The notes under the pieces: generated by a model
Databases searched by the model: none
What the model was told of the DNA's origin: nothing
Seen by the model: only the letters and a program-made list of their open reading frames with translations
In this document: positions 44,401-55,800 of the stretch, in pieces
Layout: each line of letters starts with the position of its first letter
Numbering within the stretch: position 1 is the first letter of the stretch
NCBI GenBank assembly: GCA_029834535.1
Contig: JAQMWT010000309.1
Span: 310,001 to 374,000 of the forward strand
Length of the DNA: 64,000 nt
Reading direction: 5' to 3'
Source of the DNA: Chrysophaeum taylorii
Lineage: Eukaryota > Sar > Pelagophyceae > Pelagomonadales > Pelagomonadaceae
Position numbers and translations under genes: made by a program

Positions 44401-47400
44401 TGAACGACAACGCCGTCCCATTTCTTCCTCAGGTCGACGTGAGTCGTCCGTGCTGTGTTGTGCAAACCCACAGCTGTAGCGCGGCGGTGTTGTGTTTCTC
44501 CGAGATTCGAGCACGGCGCACGTCACGAGAAGCACCCTCGAGTCGAATGCCGCTTCCGTAAGAAAGTTCTGGACGACGTGGTTGGTTACTCCGTAATAGA
44601 TCTCGGGCGGTGTATTTTTCCTCGCAACGAGGAGCAATTTGGCGCTTTTTGAGACAACGCTCACGAGAAACACGGCCGCAGACTTGACTGGGGCGGCCCT
44701 GGAATGTCAGGTATGTCATGTATCACGTTTTCCGCGCAGCACTTGGAACTACAGGCGTCGAGCACGGTCTACGCTGCGTTGACGACCCTAAACCCGTTGA
44801 CGCAACAATTCAAGTTGGCGGAATCGTGTGTCATGTGAGTTTCGAAGAACGAGACTCGTGGCGGTAGGCATTCTAAGGGCAGGTTCTTCTACCTCGCAAA
44901 CAACAACGGCTCCAGTGCAATGGCGAAGGTTCTTGACGACGCAATAAGCGACGCCGGGACCACCGACCACACATACTGGACTTATCCCTGCGGGGCAGGT
45001 CGGTCTTTGTCTTCCTCGTGTCGTCGTGAACTCACCACTGTTTGCTTTGGTTCATTCATCACATCACATCACATCACATCACATCACATCACTCTGAGTG
45101 AACCGCCAGGCCAATATTCTTCGGACGGGCTAGAACACGGGAACACGCGGGCTTACAAAGACGCTAACAACAGGACAATTGATGAAAATGACCCGTCGTG
45201 TGTAGTAGGAGTGACTTCATCATTGAATGAAGCCGCGTGCTCGGACAGCTGCGTGCCATGTGCACTGCGTGTCATGTAGTGTTATTACGTTGTGGTTTCT
45301 TTCCCACCGCGAAGCTGAAGCTCGGACATTTTTTTTTTTTTATAACAACGACGCACGCGTTTGTTTGCAGGCCCAAGCGGCAGATACAACGAATTTTCGC
45401 TCGACCGCTACTCGCGCTTGGGAGAGGGCTCGTGCAACGAGTGTGAGTGTCGTCGACGCGTTTCCTCTTTTCACGTCCGCGCAGGTCCAGTCGGTCGATT
45501 CCTAGAAGACAACGGCCTAGACGCATCTCTCCACGACGACGAGTCCGATTGCCAGTTGTGTGCGAGAGCCGTTTTGGATGTCGACGACCATTTTAAGTGC
45601 GCAATCCAGGTCCACCAGGAAAATTTGGCAATGCTGTGGGAGAGGACGAGTGTACGACGTGCTCTGTTGGTGAGGAGCAAAACCAGGGAGCTTCTTTTCA
45701 TCCAGTAGTGCTGTAGGCACTTTTGCTGCTGATTCGGGGAACCTGTTCTGCGCGAGCGCCGAGCCCGGATTCCACGTGAATACCTCCGGGGCAAGTGCAG
45801 AGATACCGTGCGCTCGCGGGACGTTTTCGGTCGGGGGGGCGAGCGAATGCACCGAATGTATGCCGCCGCCGCCGCCGCACCCGAGCGTTTCGTTGCCCTA
45901 ACACCAAGACAGGCGAGATTGGTTCGTTCAACAGCGAAATCGGCAATTCGGCGTGCCGTATCGACGCCAGAGTTGGTGCATTTTTTTCGCCTGTCTGTTG
46001 CTGCCGCTGTACGCGGACGCGTCTTCCCACACCCCGTTTGCAAAAAGTTTTGCCGCGTCGCTCTCCTGGAAGCACAATGTCAGAGCGCGCAAAGTTCAAG
46101 ATCAGGTCGCTGTCCGAGCACTATGACAACAAGACACACAGCGTCACGGATGTGCGATGCGTGCGAGGTGTGGACGAGCTACACACATCAACCTCCCGCA
46201 CGGCGGCTTTGCAGGCGTCCTACTATTGGGACTCGGTGCGCTATGCCGCGTACGAGCAGCAAGAGGCACAGTGCACGGAGTGCTGCGTGCAATGCGATAG
46301 TGCCTGCCCCGACGACGATGACGCATGCCATGAGTGCGAGGATCGGCGAGGGGTTATTACTCTCGAGTCATATCCGGTTCAACGAGGATATTGGCGCGCG
46401 ACGCCGTTGTCGACGAAAGTCTACGAGTGTGAGCTCAGAGGCGCGTGCCGCGGCGGCAACGACACAAAGACGAGCGCGCAATGCGCGAGGGGTCACTACG
46501 GTGCGCTTTGCGGTGCATGCCGCGCGCATTTTGATTACTCCCAGCTCCGAAACAAATGCGTAAGTCTCGATGATGAGTCGCGACCAAAAATTGGTCGTCG
46601 TCGTCGACGTCGTTGATCAGGTGAAATGTGGTGGTCCAGCGATAAATATGGTTGGCTCGGCTGGCACTTTAATAATAGTTCTCTTGATCTTCGTCACCAT
46701 CGTTTCCCGTTTTCTGATGCGAAGATTCGGGTTGCACGGCACGTGTTGGCGCGTGTTCGAGGAAATCTTGACGGGTCGTTTCGAATTCATCGAGGCGGTG
46801 AGCTCCTGGGAGCAGCAGCAGCAGCAGCAGCAGAGCGCCGATTCGGAGCGCAAGCAACGCGAACGCTTTCGATCGATCATGACAAAACTCAAGTAGGTTC
46901 ACCGCCGGCGGCTCTCTAGAAACATGACGACGTCTCTTCTTCTGCGTGCGTAGGATTGTGATTGCTTGCTGGCAAATCTCGTCGTCGACGGTCTGGACGC
47001 TGCCGCGAGTGCGGTTTCCGGTTCTATTCGAGGTCGTGCTCAAGACTGGCCGCGCCTTGGGCTTGGACTTCATCGAGCTCGGAAGCTTCAACTGCGCGTT
47101 GCAATTGTCGTACTTCTCCAAGTTGTGCGTCGCGAGCCTCCTTCCGTTCGCTTTCGCTCTCGTAATCTGCTGCGCGTACGCCGCGGATCTCGCTCGATCG
47201 AGGGTGTGGCGCCGCCGCGACGATTTCGAGGAGCGCAAGGAGCGCGCGGCTTCGATGGCCACGTATTTGCTGCTCTTGATCTTCTATGTCGCGCTTCCGA
47301 GTTGTTCGTCGTACACTTTCCGTTACTTTTCGTGCTTGAACTTCGACCGCGGCCGCGGACGCGACAACCTCCGAGTGCTCGCCGTATCGATGGACATCCG

Positions 47401-48442
47401 ATGCACGAGCCCAGCATACCGAGGCTGGCTGTGGTTCGTGGTGCTGATGGTGATAGTCTGGCCGATCGGCGTGCCTCTCTCGATCGCCGTGCTGCTGTGG
47501 TCTAATCGGCACCGGTCGGTCTCGCGTTGTTGTTGTTGTTGTCGTCGTCCCGAGGTAAAAGTTCAGGTTGGATCCGCCGTTGGAAGGGGACAGCCGGCGT
47601 CTTTTTCGGCGCGATCGCCGCCAGCTGGTCGCCGCCGCCGATCAGCGAAAGAAAATCGAAGTTCGCGACAAAGATCACGAGCTCCGGCGAATCGAGTTCA
47701 TCTTCGAGGAGTACCAGCCTCGAGTACTCTCCGAGTTTTTTTTTCGCTTTCTCTCAGCTGCTCGCTGCAGGTGTGGGCCTTTCCTGTTTTCGAATTGGTT
47801 CGACGCGTCTTCCTCTCGGCCGTTCTCGCGATGTGAGCCTCCCTCCTCATCCTTTGATTGGATTGGATCAGGTTCTACCCCGGCTCGACGAGCCAGGTCG
47901 CCGTCGGCGCGCTTGGCGCTTTCGTCGGCTCGCGCAGCGTCTCTCTCTTGTTTAAAAGCGACGCGTCTGGCGAAGGTGTCGCATCGCGTCTTCCTGCACT
48001 ACCAGCCCTACATAAGCGACGAAGACAACCTCGTCAGCGAGCTCGCGCAGACGCGTGAGTCTTTTTTTCGTCTTTTTTTCGTCTTTTTTTCGTCTTTTTT
48101 TCGTCTTTTTTCGCGCGTCCGTTTCTCACCTATTTGCGCGACCAGAGCTCGTGATCATCTATTTCGTGCGTGCGGCCGTGTGACCCTTAGTTCTCACTTT
48201 CACCTCAGGCGGCTCTCGTGGTGTACGCGAGCAACGAGACCAGACAAAAAGAGGGAGTCTTCGCGAGCAACACCTTTGGGGCCTTGCTGGTCATCGTCTA
48301 TTTTTCGTCCTTCGCCTTGGCTGTTTGGATCGTTCTCCTCCAACTTTATGGTGTCGAGGAGACCCCCAGCGGCGGCGGCGAGAGACTCGATCCTGCGCGA
48401 GAAAACGTCGTCGACATGGATTTTGAGGAAGCAAAAAACTAA
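41472..48442 (+). CDS. Large multi-exon surface protein: beta-helix rungs, Cys-rich repeats, membrane domain
   Basis: Exon 1 from ATG 41472 encodes a signal peptide (MSFRCALLCWAACARAEE), a CFELVMKDAGGNGWQGSSYT domain ending near SEVSWTLGG, and the first beta-helix rungs. Ten exons then each carry one rung of the type GGVAxLxxSSxxxIxxSxLxxNSA: 42293-42370, 42552-42626, 42784-42858, 43108-43179, 43297-43368, 43509-43580, 43791-43865, 44014-44088, 44286-44360, 44480-44557. All are phase 0 at both ends. Exon 44600-44710 ends the series. Further exons code Cys-rich GCC2/GCC3-like segments (PCGAG|QYSSDG, PVGRFLEDNG, PPGKFGNAVGEDECTTC, CARGTFSVGGASECTEC). Next comes GYWRATPLSTKVYECEL, then membrane segments (TLIIVLLIFVTIVSRFLM, YLLLLIFYVALPSCSSYTF, WLWFVVLMVIVWPIGVPL, GALLVIVYFSSFALAVWIVL). 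Likely a plasma-membrane protein with a large ectodomain; function unknown. The last splice is unresolved (frames across 48052-48209 do not join by plain GT-AG). Confidence 0.8.
45057..45096. repeat. CATCA pentanucleotide microsatellite in an intron
   Basis: About seven tandem copies inside an intron of the surface-protein gene. The donor follows GGGGCAG near 45000 and the acceptor is most likely CCGCCAG near 45110. Confidence 0.9.
48056..48112. repeat. CTTTTTTTCGT 11-bp tandem repeat in an intron
   Basis: About five units of T7-CGTC form an extended pyrimidine tract in the last intron of the surface-protein gene. Confidence 0.88.
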
Positions 48443-48464
48443 TATATATATGTGCTTAGGTCCC

Positions 48465-48495
<31 letters not shown>

Positions 48496-48767
48496 CTTAA
48501 CGCGGTACGCGTCTTCGTCTTTACGCGATGATACCGTGGTCTGGTCCCGATCGGACGCATCATCGCCGGAATCCTCGAATATGGTGTGGTCCCAATTTTC
48601 GACGACGACGACGACGACGGATGATAGCATCGAGCTAGTACCGAGGTGGTGCCCATCGTCGACGACGACGGTGGACGACGACGTCGCGCCCGTCCACGAC
48701 CTACACACAACAATCGGCGCGTAAAAAAAAAAAAAGTTATAATTAGAATTTCGTACTACAGACGACG
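48443..48767. other. Low-complexity convergent 3' region
   Basis: Holds (CAA)n at about 48470-48494 and (CGA)n near 48600 and 48658. The open frames here are repeat translations, not genes. It separates the convergent stops of the surface-protein and FKBP-MsrA genes. Confidence 0.65.
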
Positions 48768-49685
48768 CTAGCCGTAGCAGCGGATGGTGTCGGTCGCCTT
48801 CTTTTTCGCAGTCTGGCCGCCCTTCTGGAGGTAGTGTTGGTGGTAGTCTTCCGCGTGCCAGAAACGTTCAGTTTTTTTGAGCTCGGTGACTATGGGTCGG
48901 TCGGGGTGTTTGGGAAAGGAGTCTTGCGCCATCTCGCGCTGGCGGTCGGAGTGGTAGTAGATGCCGTGGCGATACTGCGTCCCGCGGTCGTTGCCCACTT
49001 GGTTGAGCGCGTAACGGTTTTCGCCCAGCCGATCCCAGAAGAGATCGCAGAGACGACGATAGGACACCAATTCGGGGTCGAACGCAACCTGGACGGCTTC
49101 GGTGTGGCCGGTTGTTCCGGAACAAACGGATTCGTACGTTGGGTCTTGGGTCTCACCCTGGGTATACCCGACCCAGGTGGCCGCGACGCCGGGTTCCCGC
49201 TGGTAAGCGAGCTCCAATCCCCAAAAGCATCCCCCCGCAAAGGTTGCGTACTCGAGGGTTTCGCCGCCGTAGATCTCGCGGACGGTGGCAGTGAGTTCAA
49301 GTTCCTTTCCCGCCAGCGGATGATTGGCGTCGATCGTAATCGCGTCGTCGCGCACGTCAGAGACCCAAGCCGTCAAGCCGTTCGAGAGCCGGACTTGCCC
49401 CCCCTTGGACACTCCCGGCGTAAAGCCGACATCGACGGGTCCGAGGCGCGGGTTCCGGGGTCCGAAGGCCTGGGTTCGCGTTGTTATGGGTACGTCGAGT
49501 TTCTCCGTGCGGAGCAACGTCTCGTGGAGGGCTGGGATGAAGCCGTTTCCCACCACGCAGCGGACCTCTCCCTCGTCCCAGACCGCGAAGGACCCGGCCC
49601 CCTTCAAGCACCAGTCTATGCCGACGTAGTCCCCTCGCGACACGAGAGCCGCCGCCATCATGCCGCCGCCGCCGCCGCCACGCAT
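48768..49685 (-). CDS. SlyD-like FKBP fused to peptide methionine sulfoxide reductase A
   Basis: 305 residues, intronless. Residues about 15-135 match SlyD-like FKBP peptidyl-prolyl isomerases: GAGSFAVWDEGEVRCVVGNG early, a flap region with KGGQVRLSNGLTAWVSDVRD, and the hallmark NHPLAGKELELTATV near residue 120. Residues about 145-300 are a complete MsrA: YATFAGGCFWGLELAY with the catalytic Cys153, GVAATWVGYTQGE, TGHTEAVQVAFDP and FWDRLGENRYALNQVGNDRG. It reduces methionine-S-sulfoxide in proteins; the isomerase half could present the damaged Met or aid refolding (inference). An extra Cys near the C-terminus (TIRCYG) could serve as a recycling thiol. No targeting signal is apparent; the N-terminus is a Gly run (MRGGGGGG). 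It is divergent from acetyl-CoA carboxylase with 128 bp between the starts. Confidence 0.92.
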   Translation of the reverse strand: MRGGGGGGMMAAALVSRGDYVGIDWCLKGAGSFAVWDEGEVRCVVGNGFIPALHETLLRTEKLDVPITTRTQAFGPRNPRLGPVDVGFTPGVSKGGQVRLSNGLTAWVSDVRDDAITIDANHPLAGKELELTATVREIYGGETLEYATFAGGCFWGLELAYQREPGVAATWVGYTQGETQDPTYESVCSGTTGHTEAVQVAFDPELVSYRRLCDLFWDRLGENRYALNQVGNDRGTQYRHGIYYHSDRQREMAQDSFPKHPDRPIVTELKKTERFWHAEDYHQHYLQKGGQTAKKKATDTIRCYG

Positions 49686-49813
49686 ATCTCTTTCAAAACA
49701 AAAATTGAGGGTTTGTTTTTTTTCAGAAAAAAAAGTTGTTGTCGTCTTTCAATTCAATATAACCCCCCCCCCCCCTCAAAAGATATCGGCGACGATCCAA
49801 CCAACAATAAAAT
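49686..49813. promoter_or_regulatory. Short divergent promoter region
   Basis: 128 bp lie between the start codons of the FKBP-MsrA and acetyl-CoA carboxylase genes. It contains an A/T-rich tract, a C homopolymer of about 14 at 49761-49776 and an AACAATAAAAT just before the carboxylase ATG. It must serve both genes; no defined element is identifiable. Confidence 0.5.
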
Positions 49814-52800
49814 ATGAAGAGCATGGACGAGTTCGTGGCGCGTCTTGGGGGGACGAGGGTGATTCGCAAGATCTTGATCGCGAACAACGGGATCGGGGCC
49901 GTCAAGGCGATCCGATCAATCCGACGTTGGGCGTTCGAGGTGTTTCAGAGTGATATTATGCACTTTGTTGTGATGGCGACGCCCGAGGACTTGAGGGCGA
50001 ATGCCGAGTACATCCGGATGGCGTCGGAAGTTGTGGACGTGCCGGGCGGGGCGAACAACAACAACTACGCGAACGTTTCGTTGATCATAGAGTTGGCGAA
50101 GAGGTACGGGGTTGATGCCGTGTGGGCGGGTTGGGGCCACGCTTCCGAGAATCCTCTGCTGCCCGAAGGTCTCGCGGAAACAAAAATAAAGTTTATCGGA
50201 CCATCCGGCGGGCCGATGCGGGCGTTGGGGGACAAGATCGGGTCGACGATCATCGCGCAGTCGGCGGGCGTGCCGTGCATCGCGTGGAACGGGTCGGACG
50301 TGGAAGTGGACTTTCGAGATTTCGACGGCACGGTCGCGCGAGATCTGTACGATCGTGCTTCTGTGAAAAGTGTGGAGGAATGTTTGGGCCATTGCGAGAG
50401 AATCGGGTTTCCGGTGATGATCAAGGCGTCGGAGGGGGGTGGGGGGAAGGGGATCCGGAAAGTGGTGGAGCAGAGCAAAGTTCCGGACGCGTATCGTCAA
50501 GTAGCTTCCGAGATTCCGGGTAGTCCTATTTTTGTGATGAAGCTCGCGACAAAAGCGCGACATCTCGAGGTCCAGCTACTGGCGGACGAATACGGCGAGG
50601 CTATCGCGTTGAACGGTCGTGATTGTTCGATCCAGCGGCGCCACCAGAAAATTATCGAGGAAGGCCCTCCGGCGGCCGCGGCGCCTCAGATCTGGTCGAA
50701 GATGGAGAAAGCGGCAGTCGCGTTGGCGAAGGCCGTAGGGTACGCGAACGCCGGGACGGTGGAGTACTTGTTTTCGGACGAAAACGAGGAGTTTGCGTTT
50801 TTGGAGTTGAACCCGCGACTCCAAGTAGAACACCCCGTCACGGAGATGATCACGAGAGCGAACTTACCGGCTTGCCAGTTGATGGTCGCGATGGGCATTC
50901 CGCTCCACCGGATTCCGGATATTCGCAGGCTGTACGGGCGACCGCCGTATTCCACGTCCACGATCGATTTCCAGGAGGAGCACAAGCAGCCGGCGTTGGG
51001 CCACTGCATAGCCGTGAGGGTGACCGCCGAAAATCCAGACCAAGGCTTTCAGCCAACTTCGGGGTCGATCACCGAGGTGAATTTCCGATCCACCCCCGAC
51101 GTTTGGGGGTATTTTAGCGTCGATTCGTCGGGGTTGGTCCACGAGTTCGCGGATTCGCAGTTCGGGCACCTTTTCGCGTCCGGCGTGGACCGCGAGGCGG
51201 CGAGGAAGTCGATGATCATGGCGTTGCACGAGATCTCGATCCGAGGCGATATCCGGACGACGGTGGAATACGTGGCGGAACTCCTGCAGTCGGAGGACTA
51301 CGTGTCGAACAAGATCGACACGGCCTGGCTGGACGCGCGGTTGCTGCAGCCGCCGCAGAGAAAAAAAACGGCCGCCGCCGCCGCCGCCGCCGCCGATCAC
51401 GACCATAAGAAGAACGACAATAAGCTCCCCCTCAAAAACCCGGGTCCCGAAATCGCCGAGAAGCTGATGGCGTCGCGCGTCTGGTCGCAGCAGGATCCGC
51501 TCGTCGCGGCGCACGCGGCGTTGATCATAGCGCACGACCGAACCATCGAAAACGCGAGGGAATTCGTCGAGTCTTTGGGGAAAGGTCATTTTCCGGAATG
51601 CGAGCGGTTGACGGCGACGCATCAGAGGGTCGAACTGTTGTTAGAAGGCACCAAGTACGTTTTAGACGTAGCTCGGACGGGACCTCACAATTTTGCGGTC
51701 TCGAATGCTCGGCACTTCTTCACGACGAGAGGGTATGTCGGGGGTTCGGTGCGGCCCCTGGCAGATGGTGGGTATTTGGTCACGATTGGCGGCCGGTCGC
51801 GCGTCGCGTACGCCGCGCAGCCGCCAAATCAAGCGCTGAGGTTGATTTTGGACCGGAAAACCTACATGTTCGAGCTCGAGTACGACCCTACAACCTTAAA
51901 AGCCGAATCCGCCGGCAAACTCGCCAAAAAGCTCGTGCCGGAGAACAGTAGGGTGGCCGAGGGGCAGGCGTACTGCGAGGTCGAGGTGATGAAGATGTAC
52001 TTACCTCTCAAAGTCCAGCAGCCCGGAGTGTTAAGGTGGAGTTTGGCCGAAGGCGTCGCCCTGGAGAGCGGCGACGTCATCGCCACGGTCGACCTCGACA
52101 ACCCGGATCTCGTGCAGCCGGCGACGCTCTACGAGGGCGACTTCGAAGTCGAGGAGGACGAGGCGACGATCACTTCTTCTTTTTTGGCCGCCGAACCGCC
52201 TCACGTGTTGTTGCGGCGCGCGGTGGGCGTTTTTGAGCAGATTTTGGACGGGTATGCTGTTCCCGAAGATCAGAGGAGGAGGGCGCTGTCTGATTTCGAA
52301 GCTTCTCTCAAAGATCCGATGTTATATTCGCTCGAAGTCCAGGAGGCGAGCGCGCCGTTGAGGTTGAAGTTCGACAAAATCGACGAACCCGACGAGATGC
52401 TGGAGAAGCTGGCGCCGGGGAGCACCGAGCCGGTGAGGGAAGTGGTGTTGAAGCACAAAAACGGACGCGCGACGGACTGCGTTTTGTCGTTGGTACGGCG
52501 GTTTTTGGACGTCGAGAGGGAGTTCGGGGACGGCGCGAGTCTGGCCGACGTCGTCGCGAGGCTGAGGAAGGGCGGGAAAGTGCAGCTAGAACGGATCTTG
52601 GACATATGCCGAAGCAGAATCAAAGGCGTCGATCGCGGGGCGTTGATTTTGGAGCTCCTCCTGCACAAAACGAGCAGCGACGATTATTTGGCTCCGGCGC
52701 TGACGGAATTAGCATCTCTCCGCGACGACGCGTCGGCTCCGGTGGCGTTGGAGGCGCGCCGGCTCTTGATTCAACAATCCCTCCCGTCCAGGGAGGAGTT

Positions 52801-55800
52801 GCTGCAGCGAATTTCGGGATTCGTCACCGCGATAGCAAGGGGAAGGTCCCAAGAAGTGGAAGCCTTCGTTCGGTCGGGTCTGCCGATGCGCGACGTGGCG
52901 GTGCAACTGTTTAAAGATCCAGATCCCGCGCGCAGAATGGCCGCGGTGGAGCTCTACGTCCACAAAATCTACGAAGCTCACGCTGTTGCGGGGTACGCGA
53001 CGACCAATCCCAACATCGCGCGATGGCGGTTCCAGCGGACCTCCAAAAGCAGTTCGGATTTAGCATCGCTGGCGGCGGCTGACTCCTCCTCGACGACGAC
53101 CCTCGAAGACGATATCCACTCGGCCGCGTTCGCGTTGTTTGCGAAATTCGAGGACGTTCGGCTGGAGAATCTCGCTTCCGAGTCCTGCCTCCACATCGCT
53201 TTGTTAGAAGAATCCGAGTTTGCGGTCTCGACGGCCGTGTCCTTACTGCGAGCGAACTTGAAGCTCTTAGAGAAGGTGCGGCGCGTGACTTTTCTGGTCG
53301 GGTCGGAGCATTTGCCGCAAATCTTTACTTTTCGATCCAAATCCGATTTTGCGGAGGACGTGCTGTTCCGGCACATCGAGCCTCCGCACGCCTTTTACCT
53401 CGATTTGGTCCGGCTGCGCAATTTCGAAATTCGACTCGCAGACGCCCAGCAAACGCTGTATTCGAACGTCCATTGCTACGAGGCCGTCGAAAAAAAAAAT
53501 CCCAAAACAAGAAAATCCGTTTCGTATTTCGTGCGGGTGCTGACGATGCGGGACTCCCCCAGCGAAGCCGAACGGATGTTGGTGGAGTCGTTGGCCGCGT
53601 TGGAACTTCAACCACCAACCAAAAACAACCACGTCTATCTGCATATCGTCGACCGGCGCGCCACGACGACTGCCGAAAAGGAATTGCTCAAGGTGCTGTG
53701 CGAACGCTACGAAGACAAGCTGCGGATGCTGGGGGTGCGCGAGGTGGAGCTGAAGATCACGTCTGCTTCCCGAACGACGCACGTCGTCGCGACGAATCCG
53801 ACGGGGTACGTGCTCCGCCTGGATCATTATTCGGTGGAAGACGGGAAGTTTTCGGGCGAAGGCGAGTGGCGCGGCGACGTCGTGACCGCCCCGTACGTCC
53901 TGCCTTCCTTCTCGCGCGAACGAGCGATCGCCCAGCGCGCGGACACCTTGTACTGTTACGACTACCTCACCTTGTTCGAAGAAGCAGTGCGCCTATCGTG
54001 GAAATCACCACCACCGTGCTGCTGCTGCGAGTTCGAGGAATTGGAGCGGCCGTCCAACGATATCGGAATGGTGGCGTGGCTGGCCAAGCTGAGAACGCCC
54101 GAATATCCCGACGGTCGAGAGATCGTGCTGATTGCGAACGATATCACGAAGTTTGCGGGCAGCTTTGGCACCAGAGAGGACGAAGTGTTTGATCGGGCTT
54201 CGAAGCTGGCTCGTCGAAAAGGCGTGCCGCGAGTCTACGTCGCGGCCAATTCTGGCGCGAGGATTGGTCTCGCCGCGGCCGTAAAGGAAAAGTTTCGCGT
54301 CAAATGGAAAAACGACCAAGATCCAACCGAAGGCTTCGATTACTTATATCTAGACGGCCCCGAGCATTCGGGATTAAAAGATGCTGTCGACGCGAGCATC
54401 GTGACGTCGCTCGAAGACACGCCCGAACGACTCAAGCAAGGCGCGCCGGCGCCGTTTAAGCTGAATGCCATCCTCGGCACCGAACCGGATCTCGGGGTGG
54501 AGAATTTGAGAGGATCGGGCAACATCGCCGGCGAATCAGCGCGAGCTTACCGTGATATAGTCACGCTGACGTTGGTGGTGGGACGGTCGGTCGGAATAGG
54601 GGCGTACCTCGTTCGTCTCGGTCACAGGACAATCCAGCGCGCCACGAACTCGCCCATCATCCTGACGGGATACCAGGCGCTCAACAAGTTGCTGGGCAAG
54701 CACGTCTACAACTCGAACGATCAGCTCGGCGGCCCTGAGATTATGTATCCGAACGGCGTGTCTCATCTCGTTGCCACGGATCATTTCGACGTCGTCGCCA
54801 AAGCGCTCCAATGGCTATCTTACATTCCCGAAAAACGCGGCGCGCCGCTTCCTATTTCCTTAAACCAACAACAGGATCCCGTGGAGAGGGAGATCACCTG
54901 GCAACCAACGCAGAAAACGTACGATCCGCGTCATCTTCTCGCTTCATTCTTCGACGAAGACTCGTTTTTGGAGACGTTAGCCGGCTGGGCCAAGACTGTG
55001 GTTGTCGGGAGAGCGCGCCTCGGCGGCATCCCGACGGGCGTCATCATCACAGAAAACAGGACCGCCGAAGCCGCACACCCGGCAGACCCCGCCGACCCGT
55101 CTTCCTCAGAAACGGTCACGCCCCAAGCTGGCGGCGTGTGGTTCCCCGACTCGGCGCACAAAACTGCCCAGGCTATCGCCGACTTCACCGCCGAAGATCT
55201 GCCGTTGTTTATTTTCGCGAATTGGCGCGGCTTTTCCGGCGGGCAAAGGGATATGTTCGACGAAATATTGAAGTTCGGAGCGCAGATCGTGGACAGGCTG
55301 GTCGCTTACGAGAAACCGGTCTTCGTCTACATTCCGCCGCTCGCAGAGCTGCGCGGCGGCGCGTGGGTGGTGGTCGACCCCACCATTAACTCCCGCGTCA
55401 TGGAGATGTATGCTGCCGAGACGGCGAGGGGTGGTGTCTTGGAAGCGGAGGGTCTCGTGGAGATTAAGTTCCGGGATATCAAAAAAGCGATGCACCGCCT
55501 CGACGACGTTTTGGCAAAGCTAGACGCCGAAATCGCGGACGCGAGGGGCGATTCCGGCAAGGAGGCCGAGCTGCGCGGCCAAGTCGATGCGCGAGAGAAG
55601 CTCCTTCTCCCAGTATACACGTCGGTGGCCGTCCACTTCGCCGACCTTCACGACACTCCGGTCAGAATGAAAGCCAAAAGCGCGATCCGGGACGTCGTGC
55701 CGTGGAAGCGAGCGCGATCTTTCTTCTACTGGCGACTCCGCCGCCGGCTCGTGGAACTCGAAAACGGCTACGCGGACGGGCCCGACGACGACGAGGCGGC

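Noticed and set aside
48439-48724. Several ORFs of 85-90 codons between the surface-protein and FKBP-MsrA genes
   Set aside because: They are translations of (CAA)n and (CGA)n repeats in all frames.
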